From positions 310,001-374,000 of the forward strand of contig JACJXX010000001.1 in assembly GCA_020636435.1 (NCBI GenBank): a DNA stretch of 64,000 nucleotides, written 5' to 3'. Of the stretch, positions 1-9,644 are shown one piece after another (positions within the stretch are counted from its first letter, which is position 1; each line of letters opens with the position of its first letter). Made by a program: the position numbers and the translations under genes. The stretch is from Lewinellaceae bacterium. Its GTDB lineage: Bacteria; Bacteroidota; Bacteroidia; Chitinophagales; Saprospiraceae. Below the pieces are notes generated by a model that did no database searches, was not told where the DNA came from, and saw nothing but the letters and a program-made list of their open reading frames with translations.

Positions 1-696
1 GGCATTCCCCTGATTGAGGTCAACCACATGCAGGCCCACGTGCTGGCCCACTTCGCCGAGGCCCCCCGGCCACCCTTTCCCTTCCTCTGCCTGACGGTTT
101 CCGGGGGCCACACCCAAATCGTGCTGGCCCGCGGCCACCTCGATATGGAAGTCATTGGCCAAACGCTGGACGACGCTGCCGGCGAGGCTTTTGACAAAAC
201 CGGCAAACTGCTGGGGCTGGACTACCCCGCCGGGCCGCTCGTCGACCAGCTCGCCCAAAACGGCCAGCCGGTGTTCGGCTTCCCCGAGCCGCAAATCCCC
301 GGGCTGGATTTCAGCTTCAGCGGCCTGAAGACTTCCATCCTCTACTTCCTCCAAAAGCAGAAAAAGGAGAACCCGGATTTCATCCGGGAAAACAGGGCCG
401 ACATCTGCGCCTCGGTGCAAAGCCGCATCGTCAGCATCCTGCTCAACAAACTCAGCCGGGCGGCCGAAGAAACGGGCATACGCGAAATTGCCATCGCCGG
501 CGGCGTCTCCGCCAACTCCGAACTGCGGTCTGCGCTGGAAAAAACCGGAATGGAAAAGGGGTGGAACACTTACATTCCAAAATTTGAATACTGCACCGAT
601 AACGCGGCCATGATTGCCGTAACGGGTTATTATAAATACCTCAAAGGAGAGTTTGTGGGCCAGGAGGCGGCGCCGGTGGCGAGGTGGAGGGTGTAG
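1..696 (+). CDS. tsaD: tRNA threonylcarbamoyladenosine biosynthesis protein TsaD (5' truncated)
   Basis: This is the C-terminal 231 residues of the Kae1/TsaD/YgjD family ATPase, which with TsaB and TsaE transfers threonylcarbamoyl to A37 of ANN-decoding tRNAs in the cytoplasm. The reading frame is open from base 1, so roughly the first 105 residues of a usual 330-340 lie outside the window. Visible family motifs are NHMQAH, with the two metal-binding histidines, followed by SGGHTQIV, the DDAAGEAFDKTGKLLGL segment, LDFSFSGLKT, and IAGGVSANSELR with a late CTDNAAMIA. The gene ends in Arg-Trp-Arg-Val at TAG. The next base begins a low-complexity ATGG/TGG stretch. Identification is secure; the upstream context is not visible. 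Confidence 0.95.
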   Translation, partial: GIPLIEVNHMQAHVLAHFAEAPRPPFPFLCLTVSGGHTQIVLARGHLDMEVIGQTLDDAAGEAFDKTGKLLGLDYPAGPLVDQLAQNGQPVFGFPEPQIPGLDFSFSGLKTSILYFLQKQKKENPDFIRENRADICASVQSRIVSILLNKLSRAAEETGIREIAIAGGVSANSELRSALEKTGMEKGWNTYIPKFEYCTDNAAMIAVTGYYKYLKGEFVGQEAAPVARWRV

Positions 697-830
697 ATGG
701 ATGGTTGCCTTCGACAAGCTCAGGGCGAAATGGTTGGATGGCTGGATGGTTGGCATGGAGTGAACTCAGTCGGTCGACACCATTCCCTAACCAACAACCA
801 TCAACGGACAACCAACAACAATCCCCAAAG

Positions 831-1529
831 CTAGAATTCGCTGATCAATTTCTTCTTCATGTCCTGGAATTCCTCCTCCGAGATGATGCCGTTGTCCCGA
901 AGCTGGCCCAGTTCCTTGAGGCGCTGAAGGACATTGCCCTCTTTTTCTTCATTGCCGGCGGCTTTATCCTTTTCTGCCTCGGCCTTTACTTTTGTTTCCG
1001 CTTCAGCTTTCACTTTGGCCTCGGCTTCGGCCTTTGCTTTTTTATCCGCTTCCGCTTCCTTGCGCGCCTTTTCGTCCTTGCGCAACTGCTCGGCTACTTT
1101 TTTGCCCTTTTCGAATTGTTCTTTATACAGTTTTTTCAGCCGGGCGGGGTCAAAATCCAGGATGGTGCCGCCGGATTCGAAGTGGCGCTTGAAGACCTGC
1201 CCAAGGGCGTAGGTGGAGGCCCCGGCAAAGACGGAAACCGTCACTCCTCCGATGATGGAACCCACCACCGGAATCATTTTCACCAGGCTGCCGGCAGTGA
1301 CGCGGGCCAGGGTAGTGCTCGTCAGGGAAGTGACGATGGCCTTGCCCTGCGTCTCGGAAAAATCGACGTCGTAAACCTTGCTCATCTGCCGGATCATATC
1401 CAATTGAAGGGCGCTGACGGCAAAAATATCGGCAATGAGCACCGGGATCAGCCCCGCGCCCATAGACCAGATCACGTGGTTGCGAATAATGGTGTCGACG
1501 TGCTTGGAACGTTCGCTGTCGTTGCTCAT
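831..1529 (-). CDS. DUF697 (YcjF-like) membrane-associated protein with C-terminal SHOCT domain
   Basis: This is a 232-residue protein if translation begins at the ATG at 1529. The frame stays open to a TTG at 1631, which would add 34 residues. I prefer the ATG because DUF697 relatives normally begin just before the NHVIWSMGAGLIP segment (here residues 17-29). Residues 15-115 form the DUF697 core, with two hydrophobic glycine-rich helices around 24-45 and 80-108. Residues 150-198 are a charged Lys/Ala/Glu repeat that should be helical or coiled. Residues 203-229 match a SHOCT motif (LKELGQLRDNGIISEEEF), a short oligomerisation or membrane-associated module. No enzymatic role is assigned. It lies downstream of the alpha-2-macroglobulin gene but is separated from it by a hairpin at 1653-1686, so it is probably transcribed separately. 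Confidence 0.75.
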   Translation of the reverse strand: MSNDSERSKHVDTIIRNHVIWSMGAGLIPVLIADIFAVSALQLDMIRQMSKVYDVDFSETQGKAIVTSLTSTTLARVTAGSLVKMIPVVGSIIGGVTVSVFAGASTYALGQVFKRHFESGGTILDFDPARLKKLYKEQFEKGKKVAEQLRKDEKARKEAEADKKAKAEAEAKVKAEAETKVKAEAEKDKAAGNEEKEGNVLQRLKELGQLRDNGIISEEEFQDMKKKLISEF

Positions 1530-1652
1530 GATTTTGTCTTTTATCTTTTTCGTGGCGTAGTCTATTAGCTTCTTAGGTTCCACAATGGTTGAAATTTTTC
1601 CAATATTAAAGGCATTATTTGTTTTGTGCAAGGTTTCTTCGACTAAAGGAAT

Positions 1653-1686
1653 GGAATGAGGGATTGATATTCACATCCCTCATTCC
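1653..1686 (-). terminator. Hairpin downstream of the alpha-2-macroglobulin gene
   Basis: The arms ggaatgagggat (1653-1664) and atccctcattcc (1675-1686) form a perfect 12-bp stem with a 10-nt loop, about 20 bases past the stop of the gene at 1708-7830. No strong U tract follows, so terminator function is inferred from position. Confidence 0.5.
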
Positions 1687-1707
1687 CTCATTCCTTCAAT
1701 CACTCAC

Positions 1708-4700
1708 TCACTCCACCCTCACCCGCACTCCTTCCGAGTGGCTCGTAAACTCCGGCGCATACATGCACTGGATGCTCGCCAGGCCGTTGGAAAAATCGCC
1801 CTTGTGCACCACTCTCAGCGGGTATTCGAACACGTACGTTCCTTTGGGCAGGTAGCCGATAAAGAAGTGCGTGGCCAGGTCGCGGGTGCTCTCGTAATAG
1901 CCCAGGCCGCCCTGCCATTTGTATTGGCTGAAGACGTTGATGGGCTCCAGGCCGCTGGCGCGCATATCCTTCAGGTGCACGTACTCCATGTCGCGGTCTA
2001 CCCGCAACTCAATGCGGACGACTAGCTTGTCGCCGGGCTCGAGGGGGCTATCGGCAGTAATAGCCGTCAGTTCCGGGCCGCGGTCGCCGATCTTTTCTTT
2101 GAACAATTGCTTATCCAGTTTCAATGGCGTTTCCTTGAAGATGCTGACTTTGTCCAGGTCCTCGAAGTACTGCCAGTAGGCGGCCCCCCAGGCAATGCTG
2201 TTGTTGGGGTTGGTAACTTTCACCCGGCTGAAATCAGGCGTGACCTCCTTGCCGCTCCAACTGGCCTTGAAATAGCCGGTGCCGGCCTCGGCGGAGCGGC
2301 GGGCTTCGATGAGCGCCGGCTGGAAGGTTTCCTCATCCAGCTTGGGGAAACTCACTTCTGCCAGCCGGGTATCCGCCAGCCAGTTGTCGCCGAAGCGCAA
2401 CAGGGCGTAGACGGCGTTGGCGGTGGCCTTGGTGGTTTTCCAGTGAGTGGTTTGTTTGTTCTTCAGCAGCCAGATTTTGAGCTGCTCGACTGCTTCGGCA
2501 TCCTGGGCTACTTCGGAAAATACCTCCACCATCAGGGCCTGCGTTTCGATGGGCATCTCGTACCAGAAGAAACCGGCGTTGTATTTCCAGTACATGCCCA
2601 ACTCTTCGTTGTACAGGGCACGTTCGCGCAGAGAGCGGGTGATGCGGTCAGCGGTGGACTGCTGGCCGTGGCGTTTTGTCGCAATGGCCATTAGCCCTTC
2701 CTGGTAGATGCCTTTGTTCAGCCAGTATTTGTCTACCTGCCCAAGATAGTAATCCTGGGCCTCAGCGGCCTTGCCTTCTGCCGGCACATCCTGGAACAGG
2801 CTGCGCGTGTACAGGTAATGGACGACGATGTGGTCGAGGTGGTCGTCCTCCAGCTTGGCCCGGCCCTGCTTCACTTCGTATAAAAGCTGCTCGTAATGAT
2901 CGGCCAGCTCGCGGTCGACGTACCCGGCGGCGCGCTGCGCCAGATTCCACCCCCGGGAACCAGGTTGGATGTCCTGGACGCCAAGGGCGCGCAGGCGGCC
3001 CAAGCCTTCCAGGATGTACTGGGTGATGTACCAACTGTCTTGCCCGCCCGGGAACCAGGCGAAGCCTCCGGCCCCCGACTGCCGCTCGCTGAGCTGCGCC
3101 ATGGCTTTGTCCTGCTCGTAGCCCATGCGGTTGAGGTCGAACAGCAGGCCGATGCGCTTGCGCTGCTCGGCTTCGCTCTGCGCCTGCCGCACCCATGGGG
3201 TTTCTTCCAGCAAGGCCGTTTTGAGTTCTTCGTTCTTCTCCAGCTCGCTGATCAGGGCGTCGGAGTTTTTCCACTGCTCAAACACCTGTTGAATGGCGGG
3301 GTTGGAGTTGGCCACCGAGGCGGCCAGGGAGTTGGCGTAGTAGCGGGCGAAAATCTGCTCGCTGCATTCGTACGGAAATTCCATGAGGTAAGGCAGCGCC
3401 TTCACGGCGTACCAGGCGGGGTTGGAGGTAAACTCCAGGGAAAAGTTCTGATGCTGCAGGGTTTTGGATTCGCCCGCTTTAGCCATCGCCTCAAAATTGA
3501 ACTCTCTCGATTGGTTGCCTTTGACCGGCATGGGCATCGTTTCCGTGACTAGGGTGCGGTTGGTCAGAACCGGCAGGGCGCTTTCCTCCCCGTCCGAGTA
3601 GCTGCCGGACCGGGCGACAATGCGGTGAGTGACCGCCAGCACCTCGCCCCTGGGCACCTTGATTTTCCAGGCCAGGCGGGCCGATTGCTTGCCTTCGGCA
3701 ACGAAGGAGACGGTGTTTTCGCTGTTGCCGAACTGGGTGTCGATGGGCTGCATGCTGAGGGCGTCAAAGAGCTTCAATTCCGCCGTTCCGGCCATTTTCT
3801 CATCGGTGAGGTTGCTCACCTTGGCGGTAAATTCGATCTCGTCGCCTTCCCGCAGGAAGCGGGGCGGGTTGGGCAGCACCATCAGTTCCTTCTGGGTCAC
3901 CACCTCATTCTCGCTCACGGCGTACTGCAGGCTTTTGGTGTGGGCCAGCGCCAGGAATTTCCAGCGGGTCAGGGCCTCGTTCATCTTGAAGCGGATGATC
4001 ACATTGCCCTCCTCGTCCGTTCGCAGTTCGGGGAAGAAGAAAACGGTTTCCTTAAGGTTGCGCCGCACCGCCGGCGCCGGGGGCGTTTCGGCGGCCTGCT
4101 CTTGCCCCGGCTCGGGGGAAGGTGGCGGAGCGGGCGCCTGCGCCGAATCGGCCATTTTGGACGTCAGGGCTATCCCCTCGTCGGCGGAATATGCCAGGGC
4201 GCTTTCCTCCATCGCCGGCGCGTTGGCCATGGCCACGTTAGCGCGCATGCGGACGGGGCCGCCGCCGCCATAACCGTAAAAGTTGAAGTTGAACCAATTG
4301 AGGCTGCGGAAGGCGCGGCCAGGAAGGTCATAGGGGGCTGGCGGATAGTAATAGAAAGTATTGCTGCCGGTGCTGCCAAAGTGCTGGCTCTGCCAGGCCC
4401 GCGCCTGGTAATTGTAGGGGAAGGGGCTGAAGTCCCAGGTATTGGCGCGAAACTGGTCGAGGGAGGCGTCGTAGAGGGTAGCTACCATTTCCGCCGCCAC
4501 TTTATCGTTGCCCGGGCCGCTGATCTTGATCTGCCAGGCCTCCTCTTCTCCGGGATGCAGCTTGTTGCGAAAGGTATTGTATTCGATCTTCAATTCTTTG
4601 TCCTTCCAGGGCACCGCAATGGTTTCCACCCAGGTAAACGGGCGGTTGTATTTTACGAAGCTCAACTGGGCGTATAGGTTGCCTTTGTCTTCCTCCACCA

Positions 4701-7700
4701 CCGTGTGGCGGATCGACTGCCAGGGCGCTACCTTCAGCCAGCGGCGTTCGGCGACCTCCATGCGGCGCTCCAGTTCGTAGAGCACATTCAGCTCGCCGGA
4801 GCCGGTGGCCAGCAGGATAACGGCTTCTTCTCCCGGCTGGTAATAACCGCTTTTTTGCTGTTTTTTCCAGGCGAGGACACCAGCGGGAAAGGCTTTTTCT
4901 TTGGCGTCGTAAACGAGGAAGTACTTCTTCACCTCGATGGGGTTGCCTTTGTCGTCCTGCGTCTGCAGGTTCAGCACATAGTGCCCAACTGGCCAGCCGG
5001 AGACATTGACAAAAACGGTGTCTTCTTCGGCGGTGTTGAAGGGCTGGTTCAACACCTCGTCCCGAAGGGGCCAGTTGGCGGCCTGGTCTTCCTTTTCGTA
5101 GGCGAAGTGGGGAAAGTCCCGCCGAAAGGCCTTTTCTTCGATGACCCGTCGGTCGGGCCTGCCCCAGTAGCGGTCGACGAAAACCTGGCCAGGGGCTTCC
5201 AGGCGGTTGACGGTAAACGTGCCTTTTGCCGGCTGCGGCGCCCCGTCCAGGTTCTGAGTGATGATGCCTACCGGAATCAGGCCAGCCTCCCTGCCGATGC
5301 TTTCCGGAAGAGTGACGTCGGCCTTGAGCCCCAGGTAGGCCAGGCTAAGGCTCTTGCTGGCAGAGTGGGTTTCTCCGGTTATGTCGGTCACATCCACGTA
5401 GGCAGTGAAGACAAATTCGGGTTTATCGTCCTTATCTATGGTGAGGTCGGGCTGGGCAACGAAGGAGAACTCAAAGCTGCCGTCGGCGGCAGTCGTCACT
5501 ATGCCGGCGGCGATTTCCTGGCTTTCGCCATAGCGGGGAAAGCCGCGGCCGCCGTAGCTCCACCAGGGAAACCAGGGGTAGCGCACTTCCCGCACGACCC
5601 GGTACTGCACCTCCGCCCCGTCGATGCTGCTGCCGGCAAATGCCGTAGCCGTCCCCCTGAAGCTGACCGTATCGGCCAGGGCGGGGCTGCCTTCCAGCGG
5701 TTCCATCACCACTTCGAACTTCGGGCGCTTGTATTCCTCGACCGAAAAATACTGAAAGCTGTTGCCCGCATCGGAGAACAGGCGCATCTGGCCCAGCAAG
5801 CCGCCCTGAGGAGCAGTGAAGGCGCCGTTGGCCGTGCCGTACTCGTTGGTGGTCAGTTCCTGTTTGGCCACCTCCTGGCCGTTGACGTCAAAGAACGTCA
5901 CGGTAAATTTATGTTTAGGCAGTATGGAAGGGATGTTCTTTTCGTCCTGGTCCAGCACGATGGCCTTGAAGTAGATCGTCTGCCCGGGCCGGTATATGGC
6001 GCGGTCCAGGAAGAAATGGGTGGCCAGATTGCGCTGCTTGTCGCGGCGCGAAGAACGGTAGCTCGAATAACCGTCCTGGAAGGAGAGCACGTCTTCCCCT
6101 TTAGAAAAGCGCGCCTGGAAAAAAGTGTTGTCCGAAATATCCGGGCGGATAAAACCGTCCTTGTCACTGCGGGCCTCGCCGATCTTTACCCGCTCTTGCC
6201 GGCGTTCCTTGCGGTTGTACTGGTTGGTAAAAAATTCCCCGAGGACGCCCTCTGCCGGCGCTCCGGTCTGGCGATGGAGCATCAGGAACTCAATGCCGTT
6301 TTCCGAACTGCGGCGGTTGAAATAACTCAGTTCGGAAACCGTCGTGAACAGGTACCCGACGGCTTGTTCGGCAAAGGCAAACCCAGAGTTATCGGCAGCC
6401 AGGATGGCGTAATAGCCGAGCGGCAGCGATTCAATGCTGATCTCAGTGGCATGCTCCTGCAGGTCGCCGTCGTCCGGAAGCTTAACGCTCCAGCTTTTCA
6501 GCGGCTTGCGGGCAGCCAGGCTCCGGAACAGCTCCTCGGGGCGGTTGTTCTCCAGAGACTCCCGTTCCCTGTCTTCCAATTTTACTACCCGGAAGTAGCC
6601 TTCTTTTACATTGCGGTAAGAGACGGAAGCGAGCGCCGGCTGGCTGGGAAGGTTGACTTCCTCCACCTTAAACTCCAGTGTTTTGCGCAGGAGCTGGCTG
6701 CGCAACTGGCCGCACAAACCCGCGCCGTAGCTTTCGGGGAACTGCCCGGCGGCTTTTTCGCATAGCTCCAGGGCTTCTTTGAGTTTCCATTTGTGTTCTT
6801 CGGCTTCGCCCGGCACGTAGGTATTTCCTTGTTCGGCGTACAGGCTGGCCATGGCATGCCAGACCTCCGCCAATTGCGGTTGGCCGGCGTAGCGTTTCTC
6901 CAATACCTTGAGGGCATCCAGGTAGAGGGCATCCTTTTGGCTGAGTACGGCATTCGAACGGACGAACTTCAGGCGGGAAAGGTCCGCCTCCAGCATCGCC
7001 GCGGTATTGTCATCGGCCAGGCGCCGCCGGAGCAAATCCTGATAGAGTTCCAATGCCCGGAACTTATAGGAAAGGGTATCCCGGGTATTCCATTTCACCT
7101 TTACAAAATCAGCCGCCGGGGCAAAGGCTACTTCCTGGTCGATATGGAAACGGTAGGCCGGCTGGGTGAGGTAGGAGCGTTCATCGGAAAAATGGCCGAT
7201 GGCGCGGTACGCCAGGAAGTCGTAGAGGGTTGGCCTGAGCACATCGCTGCTCTCCGTCTCTTTGGAAGTGTAAGTGATCGCATCGAATTCTGCGATCGGG
7301 ATTTCGGCGGCCCGTCCGTCTTCAACCGAAAGCAGATAATAACGGGAAGCCTCCTGCAAGAGTTGGTCCAGGCTCCAGGTTTCCAGGTCATCGGGCAGGA
7401 AGCCTGCCGTGGTTGTCTGGTTGGCGAGGCGCCAGTAGTTCTGGTCGGCGTAGCGCTGGTACATTTCTCCCGTCAGAGAATACAGGACAGGCTGCACGGG
7501 AAAGGCAGCCTCCCGGGCTTCCTCCACCATGCGGGCGATCGCCTTAGCCGGGCCAGATTCTTCCAACTGGCTCTGGTACTTATTGCGGTAGATGATCGTT
7601 TTGACCAATTGCGCAGGTTGCTTGTCTTTTTTGGCACGCTCGTAGAGGGCGTCCACCTTTTCCAGGGCAGACCGGGGCAGCCCTTCACTTTCAAGCGAGT

Positions 7701-7830
7701 CAATAATTTTCCACTCGGCCTGGTAGGGGTCCTTGTTCGCCATCGTTTGGTTTTGTCTGGTATTCTGAAAGCCCAACAGGGTTGTGGAGCAACAGAGTAA
7801 GAGTAAAATGGGAAAGATGCGGTTCATCAT
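1708..7830 (-). CDS. Alpha-2-macroglobulin family protein
   Basis: This is a 2040-residue secreted protein of the bacterial alpha-2-macroglobulin family, thought to trap proteases in the periplasm or at the surface. An N-terminal hydrophobic stretch (residues 3-20) looks like a signal peptide; the Cys pair in it does not make a good lipobox. Residues 30-400 are helix-rich and tetratricopeptide-like. The MG2 domain begins near 612 (AIYRPGQTIYFKAIV). A Pro/Ala/Glu-rich segment near 1220-1260 could be the bait or linker region. The A2M domain follows (TRWKFLALAHTK near 1290). PYECSEQ places Cys1489 and Gln1492 in the CxEQ arrangement of thioester members, and the helical thioester domain runs to about 1800. 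No penicillin-binding protein 1C partner is adjacent, unlike the enterobacterial locus. The 40 bases beyond the stop are low-complexity CACTC repeats. Confidence 0.9.
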   Translation of the reverse strand: MMNRIFPILLLLCCSTTLLGFQNTRQNQTMANKDPYQAEWKIIDSLESEGLPRSALEKVDALYERAKKDKQPAQLVKTIIYRNKYQSQLEESGPAKAIARMVEEAREAAFPVQPVLYSLTGEMYQRYADQNYWRLANQTTTAGFLPDDLETWSLDQLLQEASRYYLLSVEDGRAAEIPIAEFDAITYTSKETESSDVLRPTLYDFLAYRAIGHFSDERSYLTQPAYRFHIDQEVAFAPAADFVKVKWNTRDTLSYKFRALELYQDLLRRRLADDNTAAMLEADLSRLKFVRSNAVLSQKDALYLDALKVLEKRYAGQPQLAEVWHAMASLYAEQGNTYVPGEAEEHKWKLKEALELCEKAAGQFPESYGAGLCGQLRSQLLRKTLEFKVEEVNLPSQPALASVSYRNVKEGYFRVVKLEDRERESLENNRPEELFRSLAARKPLKSWSVKLPDDGDLQEHATEISIESLPLGYYAILAADNSGFAFAEQAVGYLFTTVSELSYFNRRSSENGIEFLMLHRQTGAPAEGVLGEFFTNQYNRKERRQERVKIGEARSDKDGFIRPDISDNTFFQARFSKGEDVLSFQDGYSSYRSSRRDKQRNLATHFFLDRAIYRPGQTIYFKAIVLDQDEKNIPSILPKHKFTVTFFDVNGQEVAKQELTTNEYGTANGAFTAPQGGLLGQMRLFSDAGNSFQYFSVEEYKRPKFEVVMEPLEGSPALADTVSFRGTATAFAGSSIDGAEVQYRVVREVRYPWFPWWSYGGRGFPRYGESQEIAAGIVTTAADGSFEFSFVAQPDLTIDKDDKPEFVFTAYVDVTDITGETHSASKSLSLAYLGLKADVTLPESIGREAGLIPVGIITQNLDGAPQPAKGTFTVNRLEAPGQVFVDRYWGRPDRRVIEEKAFRRDFPHFAYEKEDQAANWPLRDEVLNQPFNTAEEDTVFVNVSGWPVGHYVLNLQTQDDKGNPIEVKKYFLVYDAKEKAFPAGVLAWKKQQKSGYYQPGEEAVILLATGSGELNVLYELERRMEVAERRWLKVAPWQSIRHTVVEEDKGNLYAQLSFVKYNRPFTWVETIAVPWKDKELKIEYNTFRNKLHPGEEEAWQIKISGPGNDKVAAEMVATLYDASLDQFRANTWDFSPFPYNYQARAWQSQHFGSTGSNTFYYYPPAPYDLPGRAFRSLNWFNFNFYGYGGGGPVRMRANVAMANAPAMEESALAYSADEGIALTSKMADSAQAPAPPPSPEPGQEQAAETPPAPAVRRNLKETVFFFPELRTDEEGNVIIRFKMNEALTRWKFLALAHTKSLQYAVSENEVVTQKELMVLPNPPRFLREGDEIEFTAKVSNLTDEKMAGTAELKLFDALSMQPIDTQFGNSENTVSFVAEGKQSARLAWKIKVPRGEVLAVTHRIVARSGSYSDGEESALPVLTNRTLVTETMPMPVKGNQSREFNFEAMAKAGESKTLQHQNFSLEFTSNPAWYAVKALPYLMEFPYECSEQIFARYYANSLAASVANSNPAIQQVFEQWKNSDALISELEKNEELKTALLEETPWVRQAQSEAEQRKRIGLLFDLNRMGYEQDKAMAQLSERQSGAGGFAWFPGGQDSWYITQYILEGLGRLRALGVQDIQPGSRGWNLAQRAAGYVDRELADHYEQLLYEVKQGRAKLEDDHLDHIVVHYLYTRSLFQDVPAEGKAAEAQDYYLGQVDKYWLNKGIYQEGLMAIATKRHGQQSTADRITRSLRERALYNEELGMYWKYNAGFFWYEMPIETQALMVEVFSEVAQDAEAVEQLKIWLLKNKQTTHWKTTKATANAVYALLRFGDNWLADTRLAEVSFPKLDEETFQPALIEARRSAEAGTGYFKASWSGKEVTPDFSRVKVTNPNNSIAWGAAYWQYFEDLDKVSIFKETPLKLDKQLFKEKIGDRGPELTAITADSPLEPGDKLVVRIELRVDRDMEYVHLKDMRASGLEPINVFSQYKWQGGLGYYESTRDLATHFFIGYLPKGTYVFEYPLRVVHKGDFSNGLASIQCMYAPEFTSHSEGVRVRVE

Positions 7831-8139
7831 GGTTAGTTGGTTTGCTTCTTAATTTACAGCAATATACGGTGAAGGTTTTTGTTTCACCATTAATACGATG
7901 CGGGAAAGGGGGCAATTACATATCGGGGTGTTTTTTTTTATTGTTAGATTGTTGGGTTGTTTCCGGGCATCTGCAATCGGGACTGTTCAAAGTTTAATGT
8001 TCGGCGTTCAAAGTCATCCTAAAAAACCAGGCTTTTTTGACACAACTTTGAGCTTTGAACACAAAACGTTGAACACTCCCCAACAATCTAACCATTTAGC
8101 CATTTAGCCATTTAACCAGGCAACCATCCCCCCCCTCTC
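7831..8139. other. Intergenic region with nested inverted repeats
   Basis: No gene is seen. It should contain the promoter of the alpha-2-macroglobulin gene. Arms gttagattgttggg (7943-7956) and cccaacaatctaac (8079-8092) are perfectly complementary across 122 bases. The space between holds further GTTCAAAGT/ACTTTGA pairs, and a run of nine T lies at 7931-7939. A short ATTTAGCC tandem at 8093-8117 precedes the stop of the oxidoreductase gene. The structure may terminate transcription of that gene on the minus strand. Confidence 0.5.
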
Positions 8140-9192
8140 CTACCCAAATCGCCCAATATCCACCGCCTCATCCAATATAACATTTTTTGTCAGAAAATCA
8201 GCCATCCGCTTGGCCCAGAAAGGGCCGAGGGAGGCGCCTTTGGTGCCCAGGCCATTAAAAATAGCCAACTGCGGAAACTCCGGGTGCCGTCCCAGGAAAG
8301 GCCGCCGGTCTTTGACCGTCGGGCGGATGGCGGCGCGGTGCTCCACCACCTCGAAGGGGGTTTTCAGGATGTCTTTCAGGCGAGCCTCCAGGTATTCGCG
8401 GCCTTCGGCGGTGGGTTTGTCGTTTTCGTATGTCCTGCCGTAGGTAGCGCCCACCCAGTAGAGGTTGTCCTGCAGGGGGACGATGAATACGCGGTGCTTG
8501 AGAATCTTTTCAAAACCGGCCTCCGGAATTCGGGCGATCAATACCTCCCCCTTGGCGCCGCCGAAGGGCAGGTAATTGAAAAATGGGTTCTGTTTGGCCT
8601 GATGCCCTTCACAAAAGACAGCGGCCTGAGCTTCCAGGCCACCATAACGGGCCGTTTTTCCGCCCAGTTCCAGTTTTTTATAGTCGAATGCTTCTTCCGT
8701 AATGGCGTTTTGATCCCGAAGGTAAGTGCGGTAGGCATCGGCCAGGCGGCCTACGTCCACCTGAGCGCTGTGCCGCACCTCCCCGTAGCTGTAGGCGGGT
8801 TCCGTATGGCCAGCATACGCCTCCAGGTTGGCTGCATCGAGCATGTATTCGCCATAGCCCTCTTCTGCGGTTCGGGCCAGCCAGTCGTTCTCTTCCCGGC
8901 TGTTGAACAGCGCCCGGAGGATGTTGCGCTTGTGGTAGATGGAGATGCCCAGGTGCTCTTCGATCTGCCGGTAGGTAGTTTCCGCAAAGGGGATCAGCTC
9001 ATCCACCCGCCAGGACTTCACATAGCGCCGCCCGGTAATGGGGTTGATGATGCCGGCGGCCACCTGGGTGGCGGACTGTTGGTTGTATTGATCAACGACG
9101 TGTACCTGCTGGCCGGCTTGCTCCAGGAAATGGGCCAGCAGTGTGCCGGCTAATCCCTGTCCGATAATAAGAACATCATATCGTTTGCCCAA
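8140..9192 (-). CDS. FAD-dependent oxidoreductase, DAO family
   Basis: This 350-residue flavoprotein of the D-amino-acid oxidase/glycine oxidase superfamily oxidises an amine or amino acid using FAD. The N-terminus carries the Rossmann dinucleotide motif DVLIIGQGLAGTLLAHFLE (residues 5-23), then a beta strand ending VVDQ, and AAGIINPITGRRYVKSW, which resembles the FAD-contacting segment of MnmC C-terminal and ThiO-like proteins. The C-terminal FAD motif is the FNGLGTKGASLGPFWA region near 315-331. Length is normal for a stand-alone member. No thiamine or tRNA-modification genes adjoin, so the substrate is unknown. The start ATG at 9192 gives a conventional N-terminus. The gene lies 23 bases after an MmcQ-like gene on the same strand and may be co-transcribed with it. 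Confidence 0.8.
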   Translation of the reverse strand: MGKRYDVLIIGQGLAGTLLAHFLEQAGQQVHVVDQYNQQSATQVAAGIINPITGRRYVKSWRVDELIPFAETTYRQIEEHLGISIYHKRNILRALFNSREENDWLARTAEEGYGEYMLDAANLEAYAGHTEPAYSYGEVRHSAQVDVGRLADAYRTYLRDQNAITEEAFDYKKLELGGKTARYGGLEAQAAVFCEGHQAKQNPFFNYLPFGGAKGEVLIARIPEAGFEKILKHRVFIVPLQDNLYWVGATYGRTYENDKPTAEGREYLEARLKDILKTPFEVVEHRAAIRPTVKDRRPFLGRHPEFPQLAIFNGLGTKGASLGPFWAKRMADFLTKNVILDEAVDIGRFG

Positions 9193-9215
9193 ATCGTAAA
9201 AAAGTTAGTCCAGGT

Positions 9216-9572
9216 TTACAATCCCTCCAGCTCCGCTCTCACCTTCTTCGGCAGCCCCTGCACCACCAGCTCATAAGAGTGGTCGACCAGTTCGCATAGG
9301 AAGCTGTCGGCCAGGCCGGTTTCGAACTCCACCGTATTCCAGTGGTTTTTGTTCATGTGCCAGCCGGGGCGTACTTCGGGGTATTGCTCCCGCAGTTCGA
9401 TGGCCCGGGCGGGGTCGCATTTGAGGTTGACGGTGAACTCTGCGTCGTCCAGCCCGGTGAGGGCAAACATTTTGCCCATCACTTTGAAGACGAGGGTTTC
9501 TTCTCCAAAGGGGAAGGTTTCTTCGACGCCTTTTTTGGAAAGGCAGTACTCCCGAAATTCTTCGATGTTCAT
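9216..9572 (-). CDS. MmcQ/YjbR family DNA-binding-fold protein
   Basis: This is a 118-residue protein of the MmcQ/YjbR family, a small double-wing fold often described as DNA-binding-like with no settled function. Family hallmarks are the N-terminal EFREYCLSKKGVEETFPFG, the VFKVMGKMFAL strand pair, VNLKCDPARAIELREQYP, and the closing PGWHMNKNHWNTV motif followed by VDHSYELVVQGLPKK. The longer frame begins with TTG at 9596; the ATG at 9572 (MNIEEFREY) matches the usual start of the family and is used here. It precedes the FAD oxidoreductase gene by 23 bases on the same strand. A small inverted repeat (around 9606-9631) lies between it and the hydroxylase gene upstream. Confidence 0.85.
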   Translation of the reverse strand: MNIEEFREYCLSKKGVEETFPFGEETLVFKVMGKMFALTGLDDAEFTVNLKCDPARAIELREQYPEVRPGWHMNKNHWNTVEFETGLADSFLCELVDHSYELVVQGLPKKVRAELEGL

Positions 9573-9644
9573 AAGACAGGATTCTAAGATTTTCAAGATT
9601 AACAGGAAAACAATATTTCCTTACGGAAATTTCCAAAATGAAGT

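Noticed and set aside
684..1568. Long plus-strand reading frame opposite the DUF697 gene
   Set aside because: It is the complement of the Lys/Ala/Glu-rich repeat and gives a Phe/Leu-rich product without known motifs; the minus-strand protein has recognised domains.
4705..6765. 686-codon plus-strand frame inside the alpha-2-macroglobulin gene
   Set aside because: Antisense shadow caused by high GC and codon bias; the opposite strand encodes a full-length known family.
9216..9596. TTG start for the MmcQ-like gene at 9596
   Set aside because: An ATG eight codons further in matches the usual family N-terminus.
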